A stretch of 64,000 nt of DNA from Alphaproteobacteria bacterium (lineage in GTDB: Bacteria; Pseudomonadota; Alphaproteobacteria; Micropepsales; Micropepsaceae). The position numbers and the translations under genes are program-made. The notes under the pieces were generated by a model, which searched no databases, was not told where the DNA came from, and worked only from the letters and a program-made list of their open reading frames with translations. The stretch covers positions 27,388 through 91,387 of the forward strand of contig JAHFQC010000008.1 in the NCBI GenBank assembly GCA_023259375.1. Direction: 5' to 3'. This document shows, one piece after another, positions 1 through 9,324 of the stretch; the stretch's first letter is position 1; the number at the start of each line of letters is the position of its first letter.

Positions 1-1
1 T

Positions 2-2374
2 TTCTTCGAGAACGTACCGGTCGGTGCGCTCGACGCGACGCTGTACCTCGAAGCCCAGCGCATGGGTCATCTGCTCGACGATTTTAATGCCGATGTGCTC
101 ACCACCCAGCGCGGCGTGGTGCAGAACGAAAAACGCCAAGGCGATAACCAGCCCTATCGCATTTCCGAAGACCTGATCACCAAATCGATCTGGCCGGCGG
201 GCCATCCCTACAGCCACACCGTGATCGGCGAGATGGCCGATCTCGATGCCGCCAAGATCGAAGACGTCAAGGACTGGTTCGCCAAGTACTACGGCCCGTC
301 GAACGCAATCCTGGCGATTGCGGGCGATATCACGCCGGCCGAAGCCAAGGCGAAAGTCGAAAAGTATTTTGGCGCCATTCCGCCGGGACCGCCGGTGCCG
401 CGTCAGAAGGCATGGGTCGCCAAGCGCACCGGTTCGCAGCGCGCGGTAGCCCAGGATCGCGTCAAGCTGGCGCGCCTCTACAAAGTATGGAACGTGCCCG
501 GCTACGGCACCGACGATGGCGCGTATCTCGATCTTCTCGCCACCGTGGCCGCCGGAGGCAAAGATTCGCGCTTCTACCGCCGTCTGGTGCTGAACGACAA
601 AATCGCGGCCGATGTCGGGGTCCATAACCGCACGCCCGAACTGGCCGGTGAATTCCGCATTCAGATCACCGCCAATCCCGGCATCGGGCTCGATCGCATC
701 GAAGCGGTCTGCAACGAGGAGATGGCCAAGCTGTTACGCGACGGGCCGACGGCGGCGGAACTCGAACGCGCCAGAACGCGCATGTTGTCCTCAATGATCC
801 GCAACATGGAACGGGTGGGCGGTTTCGGCGGCACCTCCGATCTCCTGGCGCAAAGCGAAGCATTTGGCGGCTCGCCGGACGCGTGGAAGAAGGACGTCGC
901 CCGCTATCGCAGTGCCACGCCGGCGCAGGTGAAAGACGCGGCCCGCCGTTGGCTCTCCGATGGCGATTTCACCCTCGAGATCTTGCCGTTCGGAAAATAT
1001 GCGGCGAGCGGAACGCCGGTCACGGCATTGCCGGAAGCGACCGCCACGGAGTCAAAAGGTTTCGGCAAACTCGAACGCGCCAAGCTCTCCAACGGCATCA
1101 CGGTGATGCTGGTGGAGCGCCATGCCACGCCGACGGTTTCCGTCGCCTTGACGCTCGACGCGGGCCACGCCTCCGATCCGTCCGGCAAGAGCGGTACGGC
1201 GGCGCTGACCACCACGCTTCTGTCCGACGGCACGCCGGAACTCGACGCCGTCGCGTTCGGCGAACGCATGGGCGCGCTGGGGGCGCAGTTCAACGCGTAT
1301 GTTTCCCAAGACTTCATCGATATGCGGATGAACGCGTTCGCGGCGCGGCTCGATCCGACCTTGGCGCTGTTTGCCGATATCGTTCGCCATCCTGCCTTCC
1401 GCGCCGAAGATGTGGCGCGCGAGAAGGCGTTGACGATCACCCATATCCAGATGGCGAAGGACCGTCCGGACAGTACCGCATCCCGGCTGATGGCGCCGCT
1501 GGTCTATGGCCCGACCCATGCCTATGGCGGCATGGCCACCGAGGCCGGTGTGGCGGCTCTGACGGCGGAGGATCTTCGCCGCTATCACGATGCCTGGTTC
1601 CAGCCGCAAGGGGCGACGCTGGTGGTGGTCGGCGACACCACGATGAAAGAGATCCTGGCCAAGCTCGAAGCGCAGTTCGGTGCCTGGAAGCCGGTGGCGC
1701 ATCCTGAGAAGAACCTGGCTGCGGTCACGCCGCCGACAGCGCCCGTTGTCTATCTGATCGACAAGCCCGGTGCGGTGCAGTCGGTCATCATGGCGGCGGA
1801 AACGGCGCCGCCGCGGGTCAATCCCGACGACATTGCCATTGAGGCGATGAATGCGGTGTTCGGCGGAACGTTCACGTCGCGGCTCAACATGAACCTGCGC
1901 GAGGGCAAGCATTGGTCGTACGGCGCCCGCTCGTTCGTGCAAGACACGCGCGGCCCTGGCCTTTTCGGTAGTCACGCCCCGGTTCAGGCCGACAAGACCG
2001 CCGACTCGTTCGTGGAAATGCAGAAGGAAGCGAATGAGATTCTGGCGGCGCGTCCGGTGACGGCGGAAGAGCTGGCACTGGCCCAGAACCACATGACCCA
2101 TTCGCTGCCCGGTCGTTGGGAAACGAACGAGGCGATCCTTTCCTCGGTGGATGAAATCGCCGAGTTCGGTCTGCCCGACGACTACTTCAGTACCTACGCC
2201 GATAAGGTCCGCGCGCTCGGGCTGTCCGATGTGGCGCGCGCCGCCAAGACGGTGGTGCGGCCGAATGCGATGGTCTGGATCATCGTCGGCGATCGCGCCT
2301 CGGTCGAGCCGGCGCTGAAAGCCAAAGGCGTTACGCCGGTCCTGATCGATGCCGACGGCAAGCCGGTGAAGTGA
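2..2374 (+). CDS. M16 family (insulinase-like) metallopeptidase, 5' truncated by window edge
   Basis: Frame stays open upstream of the first ATG at 62 (FFENVPVGALDATLYLEAQRMG), typical of M16 peptidases; two-lobed M16 layout; stop at 2374. Confidence 0.9.
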   Translation, partial: FFENVPVGALDATLYLEAQRMGHLLDDFNADVLTTQRGVVQNEKRQGDNQPYRISEDLITKSIWPAGHPYSHTVIGEMADLDAAKIEDVKDWFAKYYGPSNAILAIAGDITPAEAKAKVEKYFGAIPPGPPVPRQKAWVAKRTGSQRAVAQDRVKLARLYKVWNVPGYGTDDGAYLDLLATVAAGGKDSRFYRRLVLNDKIAADVGVHNRTPELAGEFRIQITANPGIGLDRIEAVCNEEMAKLLRDGPTAAELERARTRMLSSMIRNMERVGGFGGTSDLLAQSEAFGGSPDAWKKDVARYRSATPAQVKDAARRWLSDGDFTLEILPFGKYAASGTPVTALPEATATESKGFGKLERAKLSNGITVMLVERHATPTVSVALTLDAGHASDPSGKSGTAALTTTLLSDGTPELDAVAFGERMGALGAQFNAYVSQDFIDMRMNAFAARLDPTLALFADIVRHPAFRAEDVAREKALTITHIQMAKDRPDSTASRLMAPLVYGPTHAYGGMATEAGVAALTAEDLRRYHDAWFQPQGATLVVVGDTTMKEILAKLEAQFGAWKPVAHPEKNLAAVTPPTAPVVYLIDKPGAVQSVIMAAETAPPRVNPDDIAIEAMNAVFGGTFTSRLNMNLREGKHWSYGARSFVQDTRGPGLFGSHAPVQADKTADSFVEMQKEANEILAARPVTAEELALAQNHMTHSLPGRWETNEAILSSVDEIAEFGLPDDYFSTYADKVRALGLSDVARAAKTVVRPNAMVWIIVGDRASVEPALKAKGVTPVLIDADGKPVK

Positions 2375-2390
2375 TGGACCCTGCAAAATG

Positions 2391-2420
2391 AAAAAGGCCC
2401 GGGCGACCGGGCCTTTTTTT
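2391..2420 (+). terminator. Rho-independent terminator
   Basis: aaaaaggcccgg-gcga-ccgggccttttttt just downstream of the M16 peptidase. Confidence 0.85.
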
Positions 2421-2428
2421 GTGGCTTC

Positions 2429-3016
2429 TCACCACAGCGGCGGCAGCACCGCCCAGGTGCGCTTTTTGTGGGCCGCGAAGGCATCGCCGAAGTGCTCTCG
2501 CAGCGCCGCTTCTTCGACCAGGATGCGCACGGCATAGCCGATGAAGATGCCCCCGAACGCCGCAGCGAACGACAGCCAGTTGCCCAGCATCAGGCCGATA
2601 CCGGCGACCGTCATCAATCCGCCGGTGTAGGAGGGATGACGCAGCACCCGGTACGGGCCATGGGTCACGAGCTGATGGCCATCAAGAATGCGTACCGCGG
2701 TGCGGAAGTGCCGTCCGAGCGTCTGGACGGCCCAGACGCGCAGTCCGATGCCGATCCAGACTAGGCACACGCCCGGCCAGAACACCGGCAGTCCGATCCG
2801 GGCCCATGGCCAGAGATGGGGCGCATAGAACGCCAGGATCTGGCCAACGCTGATCGTCGCCGTGATCACGAAAACACTGCCGCGGTCTTTCCGCTCGCCC
2901 GAAGCCGCCCGGCGATCGCGGCTGAAGATCCAGATCTCCATCAAGATCCAGGCGAAGTAGCTGATCCAGAACACGGCTGCGTGATCAGTCATGGTGGCTC
3001 CTGTAATTTGCGACAC
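2429..3016 (-). CDS. Isoprenylcysteine carboxylmethyltransferase-like (ICMT/PEMT) membrane methyltransferase
   Basis: LVTHGPYRVLRHPSYTGGLMTVAGIGLMLGNW motif and several hydrophobic segments. Confidence 0.8.
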   Translation of the reverse strand: MSQITGATMTDHAAVFWISYFAWILMEIWIFSRDRRAASGERKDRGSVFVITATISVGQILAFYAPHLWPWARIGLPVFWPGVCLVWIGIGLRVWAVQTLGRHFRTAVRILDGHQLVTHGPYRVLRHPSYTGGLMTVAGIGLMLGNWLSFAAAFGGIFIGYAVRILVEEAALREHFGDAFAAHKKRTWAVLPPLW

Positions 3017-3022
3017 TATAGA

Positions 3023-3043
3023 TTACTCTATATGATAGAGTAA
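3023..3043. promoter_or_regulatory. Operator-like perfect palindrome upstream of the ICMT-like gene
   Basis: TTACTCTAT-ATG-ATAGAGTAA, 9 bp arms, directly upstream of the start at 3016. Confidence 0.5.
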
Positions 3044-3070
3044 AGTGCAAAACAGAGCCTATCGGCAAAG

Positions 3071-3096
3071 AAAAGGGGGCGGACGCCGCCCCCTTT
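3071..3096 (-). terminator. Terminator-like hairpin after the carboxylesterase gene
   Basis: aaaagggggcggacgccgccccctttc; read on the minus strand it ends in a T-rich run. Confidence 0.6.
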
Positions 3097-3103
3097 CCGA
3101 ACT

Positions 3104-4690
3104 CTAGAACATGCCGAGCATGGCGCCGCTGGCAACCAGCTCTTCCCAGAGCTTCGCGCGCTCCGGGGTCAGCGGGGCCTGGACGGCGAAGGTGTCGCCG
3201 GTCCCGAGGATCTTCGGGTTAGCCGGATCGACCGCCGGCCACTGCGGCAGTCCGGTCCCGTTGGGATTGCCGGTCTTGGTGAAGTTCACCCAATACGACG
3301 ACAGCGTCTCGGCAATGGCGCGGTCCTTGTCGGTGAACGGCCGTTCCGGCGTCTTGTCGAGGGTGTTGAAGACATAGGGGATGTCGGAGGAGTGGAACGT
3401 GCCGTAGCGCGCCGCATCCGAACCCGGCTCGAAGTGGTTGTAGAGATAGCCGAACACCGGGCCCTTACCGGCCTTCAAACGATCCTTCATCCAGACTTGC
3501 GCCGAGTAGACGCCGCGGTCGCGCAGCATCTCGGCGAGGCCGACATTGCAGTCGACACCCGGCTTGAAATAGGCGGCGCGGAATTTCTCCGCCATGGCGC
3601 CGGCCGTGCGCGTCAGATCGGCATCGCATTCGGCTTGGGTGAGGTTGCCGAACTTGGGCCGCATGGCGCTGGATTCGTTGGTCGTCTGGCCGGTGAGGAA
3701 GGGCGTGTCGTTGAAGCGCCCTTGCTGGGTCAACTCGGCATACTGGGCCGGCAACAGCCAGCCGTCCATGATCGGCATGAAGAACGGCCCCGGCTTCGAG
3801 AAGTCGGTCGCGGCGGCGGGCAGCTTCAGGATGTCTTCCGCCGACATGGCGCGCAGTTGCGCCAGCGTCGTGGCGCCTTTGGCTTTGGCGAAGTCGGCGC
3901 CCATCTGCTCGGCCTGTTTCATGGTCGGCATCGGGAAGCCGATACCGACGCCGCTCTCGGCGATCGCACCGGTGAAGAGGCCCTTTGCGGCAGGCAGGAA
4001 GGTGAGATCGATCACCATGCCCGATCCGGCCGACTGGCCCCAGATGGTGACGTGCGAAGGATCGCCGCCGAACGCCGCCACGTTCTTCTGCACCCACTTG
4101 AGCGCAGCGATGGTGTCGAGCACGCCGTAATTGCCCGAGACGTGATGCGGCGATTCCGCCGACAGTTCGGGATGGGCGAGGAAGCCGAGTGCGCCGAGCC
4201 GGTAATTGAGGCTGACGACGACAATGCCTTTCTTGGCCAGCGCGGCGCCGTCGTAGATCGCGACCGAGCTAGAACCTTCGAAATAGCCGCCGCCGTGAAT
4301 CCAGAACAGCACCGGCAGTTTCTCGCCGGTGACCTTCGCCGGTGTCCACACATTCACCGTCAGGCAGTCTTCGCTCACTTTGCCCAGGGCGCTGTATTCC
4401 CAGGTCCACGGGCCATGGCCCTTGGGCGTGATGATCTGCATGCAGTTGGCGCCGTAGGCGGTCGCCTGACGCACGCCCTTCCAGTTCGCCGGCGCCTGCG
4501 GCTCGCGCCAACGCAGGTTTCCGACCGGCGGCGCGGCATACGGGATGCCGAGAAACGCGGCGACATTACCTTTGACGGCGCCCGCCACCTTGCCTTGTTC
4601 AATCGACGTTTTTGCGAGTGGGGCGGCGTTCGAAGCTCCTATCAAGCCGAACGCCGCAAGCAAAACAGCAACCAGACGACCTCGTCGCAT
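3104..4690 (-). CDS. Carboxylesterase type B family protein, secreted
   Basis: Signal peptide MRRGRLVAVLLAAFGLIGASNAAP, GIPYAAPPVGNLRWREPQ, IWGQSAGSG nucleophile motif; start moved from 4765 to 4690. Confidence 0.88.
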   Translation of the reverse strand: MRRGRLVAVLLAAFGLIGASNAAPLAKTSIEQGKVAGAVKGNVAAFLGIPYAAPPVGNLRWREPQAPANWKGVRQATAYGANCMQIITPKGHGPWTWEYSALGKVSEDCLTVNVWTPAKVTGEKLPVLFWIHGGGYFEGSSSVAIYDGAALAKKGIVVVSLNYRLGALGFLAHPELSAESPHHVSGNYGVLDTIAALKWVQKNVAAFGGDPSHVTIWGQSAGSGMVIDLTFLPAAKGLFTGAIAESGVGIGFPMPTMKQAEQMGADFAKAKGATTLAQLRAMSAEDILKLPAAATDFSKPGPFFMPIMDGWLLPAQYAELTQQGRFNDTPFLTGQTTNESSAMRPKFGNLTQAECDADLTRTAGAMAEKFRAAYFKPGVDCNVGLAEMLRDRGVYSAQVWMKDRLKAGKGPVFGYLYNHFEPGSDAARYGTFHSSDIPYVFNTLDKTPERPFTDKDRAIAETLSSYWVNFTKTGNPNGTGLPQWPAVDPANPKILGTGDTFAVQAPLTPERAKLWEELVASGAMLGMF

Positions 4691-4713
4691 GGTCTTCCTC
4701 CCTATATTTGTTC

Positions 4714-4731
4714 TGTCGTAAATGTACGACA
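4714..4731. promoter_or_regulatory. Operator-like inverted repeat upstream of carboxylesterase
   Basis: TGTCGTA-AATG-TACGACA, 7 bp perfect arms, 24 bp upstream of the start. Confidence 0.5.
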
Positions 4732-4761
4732 AATAGGCGAGGCACCCAAGCGCGCTGTCGA

Positions 4762-5343
4762 TCAACTTTCGCTGTGATCAGAGGCGCCGAAGTCGTGGCC
4801 GCGATACTGAAACACGCGCGGTTCGAAGTCGTGCGCCTTGAGCCGCTTCAGCTCTTTTTCGAGAAGCTCCTTAACCGCCGCGCGCGAGGTGTTGGCGGCC
4901 TCGAACATCTGGCGCGTGGTGAGCAGCACTTCGGCGCCTTTGAAGCCCAGCGGACCGGGGATGCTGAGATAGAGCTGCACGCGGCCGCCGACGCCGGTGC
5001 GGACGAAATCGATGAACCAGTCCTGGCGTACCGTCTTCAACGGATTGCCGATCAGGATCAGGTTGAAGTCGGTTTCGCCGTCGGTCTCTTCGATTTCCAC
5101 GAATACGCCGGAGCGATCGGGCCGCCAGGCGTCGTCGAGAATCGGAAGCTGCCGCCAGCCGCAATGAAAGCTGCGGCAGATATGCGGGCGCGTTTCGTAG
5201 ATCGTGCAGCCGTTGTCACAATAGCGGCACGTGACGCCCGCCGCTTTCTGGATGTCGGGCTTGTCGATCGCCATCACGCTGCAACAGGCGGTGCACTCGC
5301 CACACGTGCGTCCGGGTACCAGATCGAGGTCGGTGATGCTCAT
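4762..5343 (-). CDS. YkgJ-like cysteine cluster (Zn/Fe-chelating) protein
   Basis: CGECTACCSVMAIDKP...CRYCDNGCTIYETRPHICRSFHCGW cysteine arrangement. Confidence 0.8.
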   Translation of the reverse strand: MSITDLDLVPGRTCGECTACCSVMAIDKPDIQKAAGVTCRYCDNGCTIYETRPHICRSFHCGWRQLPILDDAWRPDRSGVFVEIEETDGETDFNLILIGNPLKTVRQDWFIDFVRTGVGGRVQLYLSIPGPLGFKGAEVLLTTRQMFEAANTSRAAVKELLEKELKRLKAHDFEPRVFQYRGHDFGASDHSES

Positions 5344-5558
5344 GCTGCACGCCTTTTAATCAGTAGCCTGATGAAAGTCTGTGCTTCCGAAAAATCTGGC
5401 ACCGCAATCGGACGAACATCGTGTGCAATACAACTCATAGGTTGGGATTAGCGCAGACGAGCCCCTGCGGCAATAGTTCCGCTGTCAACGTCGCGCCGTT
5501 AAGCCTTGCGCAAGCAGGGAACCAGTCAAATCGGCGCCGTAGAGCAGGGGATATCGAG

Positions 5559-5963
5559 ATGGCGTTGTTTACCTGGAAAGACGAATACAGCACCGGGGTT
5601 ACGCAGTTCGACAACGAACACAAGCGGCTGATCGCACTCATCAACGAGCTGCATACCGCGATGATGGAGAGCCGCAGCCAGGACGTGGTGCAGAGCGTTC
5701 TGAAGCGGCTGGTGCAATACACCGAGATCCATTTCAAGCACGAAGAAGACATCTTTGCACGCACGGGTTATCCCGACGCCGCCCAGCATAAGATCCAGCA
5801 CAAGAAGCTGGTGGAGCAGGTGCTGGCGTTCAACACCGGCCGCGAGCAGAATGCGCAGCTCTCCATCGGCGTCCTGAAATTTCTCAAGCAGTGGCTCGTC
5901 GAGCACATCGAGAAGAACGACAAGGCGTACGGCGGATTCTTGAACAGCAAAGGAATTGTCTGA
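5559..5963 (+). CDS. Bacteriohemerythrin
   Basis: MALFTWKDEYSTGVTQFDNEHKRLIALINELH...HFKHEED...H..HKKLV metal-ligand pattern; internal start at 5559. Confidence 0.9.
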   Translation: MALFTWKDEYSTGVTQFDNEHKRLIALINELHTAMMESRSQDVVQSVLKRLVQYTEIHFKHEEDIFARTGYPDAAQHKIQHKKLVEQVLAFNTGREQNAQLSIGVLKFLKQWLVEHIEKNDKAYGGFLNSKGIV

Positions 5964-6043
5964 GAACCGGTCCGATTGACGATCGGGTTTGCCGTTCCGG
6001 CGAGATGCCCATACAGTGCCCTCTGGTTCGCCAGGGGGCATTC

Positions 6044-7309
6044 ATGAATCACGACGACAAGGGCGCACCGCATAAGGTGGTGGTGATCGGCGCCGGCTTT
6101 GCCGGGCTGCAGTTCATCCACGCGCTCAAGCACCCGAACGTCGCCATCACGCTGGTCGACCGGCGCAACCATCATCTGTTTCAGCCGCTGCTCTATCAGG
6201 TGGCGACCACGGTGCTGGCGACGTCGGAAATCGCTTGGCCGGTCCGCCATCTCTTCCGCGACCGCAAGGACGTCGAGACGCTGTTCGGCGAAGTGGTGGG
6301 CATCGATCGCGCCGGACGGCGACTGTTGATGAAAGAGGGCGAGCCCATCGGCTATGACACGCTGGTGATCGCCACCGGCTCGCGCCATGCCTATTTCGGC
6401 AACGATCATTGGGAGCCGTTCGCGCCGGGCCTGAAGCGGTTGGAAGACGCCACCGCGATCCGCCGCCGCATTCTTTTGTCGTTCGAAAAGGCCGAACGCG
6501 AAACCGACCCGGCGCTGCGCGAGGCGCTGCTCACCTTCGTGATCGTCGGTGCCGGCCCCACCGGCGTCGAGCTTGCCGGCATGATCGCCGAACTTGCCCA
6601 CCACACCTTGCCGGAAGAATTCCGCCGCATCGACACGCGCAAGGCCCGCATCCTGTTGATCGAAGGCGGGCCGCGCGTGCTGGCGGCCTTCAGTCCGTCG
6701 CTGTCGGACTATGCCAAGGCGGCGCTTGTCCGTCTCGGCGTCGAGGTGCTCACCGACAGCCGCGTGACCGAGTGCAGCGCCGAGGGCGTGCGCATCAGCG
6801 ATACGGCGATCGCCTGCCACACCATCATCTGGGCTGCCGGCGTTGAGGCTTCACCGGCGGCCAAATGGCTGGACGCGGACGCCGATCGCGCTGGCCGCGT
6901 GATCGTTCGCACCGATCTTACGCTTGCGGACGATGAGCGCATTTTTGTCCTCGGCGATACCGCTTCGGTGACGTCGCAGGGCAAGCCGGTCCCGGGTCTC
7001 GCGCCCGCGGCCAAACAACAAGGGGCCTATGCCGCCAAAGTGCTCCGCCGCCGTCTCGACGGCAGGCCGCCGCCACCACCCTTCCACTATCGCCATCAAG
7101 GCAATCTGGCGACCATCGGCAGGCACGCCGCCATCATCGAGCACGGCAAGCTGCGCCTGCGCGGTTGGCCCGCTTGGTGGCTATGGGGCATCGCCCACAT
7201 CTACTTCCTGATCGGCACGCGCTCGCGCTTCGCCGTCGCTTGGAGCTGGCTGTGGAGCTACCTCGTCGGCGTCCACAGCGCGCGACTGATCACCCACCGC
7301 AAGACGTGA
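6044..7309 (+). CDS. NAD(P)/FAD-dependent oxidoreductase, type II NADH dehydrogenase-like
   Basis: VVVIGAGFAGLQFIHAL, VIVGAGPTGVELAGMIAEL, FVLGDTA; two Rossmann motifs. Confidence 0.88.
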   Translation: MNHDDKGAPHKVVVIGAGFAGLQFIHALKHPNVAITLVDRRNHHLFQPLLYQVATTVLATSEIAWPVRHLFRDRKDVETLFGEVVGIDRAGRRLLMKEGEPIGYDTLVIATGSRHAYFGNDHWEPFAPGLKRLEDATAIRRRILLSFEKAERETDPALREALLTFVIVGAGPTGVELAGMIAELAHHTLPEEFRRIDTRKARILLIEGGPRVLAAFSPSLSDYAKAALVRLGVEVLTDSRVTECSAEGVRISDTAIACHTIIWAAGVEASPAAKWLDADADRAGRVIVRTDLTLADDERIFVLGDTASVTSQGKPVPGLAPAAKQQGAYAAKVLRRRLDGRPPPPPFHYRHQGNLATIGRHAAIIEHGKLRLRGWPAWWLWGIAHIYFLIGTRSRFAVAWSWLWSYLVGVHSARLITHRKT

Positions 7310-7718
7310 AGGCAAGCCAGCCCTGGCGCGCCGCGAATGCCTCGCCGTTTTGGCACCCTGGCGCGATCCGGGATAACAGAACAGAAAACGTGAATTCAAA
7401 TACGGGTAAGCGGCGGTGTCGCCTCAACAATCGCCTTATTAGGCGATACAGCGAACGCGCTCATTGCAGGGGTGAACGAACGTCGACGACCAGAATCGAA
7501 ATCGAATCGTTCCAGACTGCGTGCGAACGCAACTGCATTGCAGTACTGACTATCCGGCGCGGTCAAACAGCTGTTGTTGAGGTAAGTGCGCGCAGCTCCG
7601 TTTCAAGAGGGGCGAGACATTTCTCCGAAGGTGGATCCGGTCATTCGAGCTAGGGGCGAAATGCGCCAGACGTGGCGGTTCCTTTGCACCGCAAACTAGC
7701 ACGGAGTACCGTTTAGAA

Positions 7719-7934
7719 ATGAGCATTCGTGGTCCTGGCATCGCGGTCTTGGTGTTTCAGGTAGTGGTGATCTTCGTTGGGGTCTCACTGCGCGCGCTTC
7801 TTTGGCCTGGAAGATACGGAATTGACCCGGATCATCCCGTTACTTTCTGGCTGGTTTCGCTTGTCGTTACTGCCGTGCTTGTGGTCGTTTTGCGACTTGC
7901 CAATTCGGAGAAGGACAAATCGTCGGAGCACTGA
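7719..7934 (+). CDS. Small hypothetical membrane protein
   Basis: 71 aa ORF with two hydrophobic segments; no recognised family. Confidence 0.4.
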   Translation: MSIRGPGIAVLVFQVVVIFVGVSLRALLWPGRYGIDPDHPVTFWLVSLVVTAVLVVVLRLANSEKDKSSEH

Positions 7935-7994
7935 CGTAGACACTTCGCGTATGGCCGTTTCTGGAGGGGATACGAGGTGATACGGGAATATATG

Positions 7995-8057
7995 GGGGAC
8001 ACAATACTTAACTAATCTCGTACGGACTTAAGCTATCTAGTTAAGTACTATGTCCCC
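7995..8057. repeat. REP-like palindromic element
   Basis: ggggacacaatacttaact ... agttaagtactatgtcccc, near-perfect 19 bp inverted repeat with GGGGACA-type ends. Confidence 0.65.
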
Positions 8058-8096
8058 GCAATTCCGTAATTCGCATAATTTCAGGGCGGCTACTCC

Positions 8097-8999
8097 ATGA
8101 AATCAGGAACGCTTTATGTGATCGGGAATGGTTTCGACAGGTGGCACGGCATCCCCTCTGGCCCCGCCGATTTTAAGCAGTATGTCAGCTCAACAGACCG
8201 TAGTGTGTACCGTGAAATTGAAAATTATCTGCCTATGGACGACGAGTGGAATGATCTTGAGACTGCCTTGGCCGATATGGACGCGGATGCTCTCATCGAG
8301 AACTTAGGGCATTTTATGGCCTCGTACGGAGCCGAGGATTGGAGCGACTCGGGACATTTCGATTTTCAATACGAGGTGCAGAATGTTGTTGAGCGCCTGT
8401 CCGACGGCTTGCGGCAAAGGTTCGCCGAGTGGGTTCGTAAACTGCCGATCCCCGGTCGGGCAACCGCCCAGAATATGCTTGCAAAGCTAAACAGGGACGC
8501 AGTGTTTCTCAGCTTCAACTACACATGTACGCTGAGCAAGCTGTACGGCGTTTCTCAAGAAAATATTCTGTTTATTCATGGCTGCGCCAACAAGGCTGAT
8601 GATAAGCTTGTGCTTGGACACGCATGGAACCCGCTAACACGCAAGTCATTGAATGATCGCTACGACATCTCAGAAATAGACACGCGATTGATGGAGGCCA
8701 ACAACATCATCGACGGCTATTTTTCTGCAACGTTCAAGCGCTCCGCCGAACTCATCGCGCATCACCGGGAGTTTTTCGACGCCCTGACTGATATCGAACA
8801 GGTCGTGGTGTTGGGTCATTCACTAAGTGATGTTGACGCTGAGTATTTTGAGGCTCTTCTTGAACAACGCAGTGTGGCTGACGCCCAATGGCAAGTAGCA
8901 TGTAGGTCAGCCGAAGAGTGGCCCGAGAAACATGAACGGCTTATCCAGCTTGGCATCGATCCTGCCAGGGCCTCGCTCGTACATTGGAATGCACTTTAG
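8097..8999 (+). CDS. AbiH family abortive infection-like protein
   Basis: N-terminal LYVIGNGFDRWHGIPSGPADFKQYV and C-terminal VVVLGHSLSDVDAEYFEAL, characteristic of AbiH-like proteins. Confidence 0.75.
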   Translation: MKSGTLYVIGNGFDRWHGIPSGPADFKQYVSSTDRSVYREIENYLPMDDEWNDLETALADMDADALIENLGHFMASYGAEDWSDSGHFDFQYEVQNVVERLSDGLRQRFAEWVRKLPIPGRATAQNMLAKLNRDAVFLSFNYTCTLSKLYGVSQENILFIHGCANKADDKLVLGHAWNPLTRKSLNDRYDISEIDTRLMEANNIIDGYFSATFKRSAELIAHHREFFDALTDIEQVVVLGHSLSDVDAEYFEALLEQRSVADAQWQVACRSAEEWPEKHERLIQLGIDPARASLVHWNAL

Positions 9000-9180
9000 G
9001 TATCCGTTGCAAAATTCTTGAATTATATACCGGCTGAATGTCCCAAATGGCTTTGGCCGGTGGTTTGTTCGGCGTCGTGCGGGTGGTAATTTCTGGCGCA
9101 TCTTCCCCGTTTTTGGGCTTCTGGCAATGTCCGCTTTCTGGCGTGGTGCGGATACTGTGAGGCTTTTGAAAAATGGTCAG

Positions 9181-9320
9181 TCATCCCGGACGCGCCACGA
9201 TGATCGTTCCGCCTGGCACTTGAGCGCGATCCGGGAACCACTCAGAAATCTGACTTGCGTGGGAGAGGGGCCCGGCTCTGCGCGCTCTCGGCTTCGCCGC
9301 GAGCACTTGGCCGGGATGAC
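9181..9320. repeat. Palindromic intergenic repeat, TCATCCCGGACGCGCC family
   Basis: Starts tcatcccggacgcgcc, contains gcgcgatccgggaacca...ctgacttgcgtgggag, ends ccgggatgac; related to copies at 37035 and 52405. Confidence 0.7.
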
Positions 9321-9324
9321 TGCC

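Noticed and set aside
3392-4777. 461 aa plus-strand ORF
   Set aside because: Antisense to the carboxylesterase; no family features.
7379-7718. ORFs in the 7.4-7.7 kb gap
   Set aside because: Short, with no family features or clear starts; probably non-coding flank of the AbiH region.
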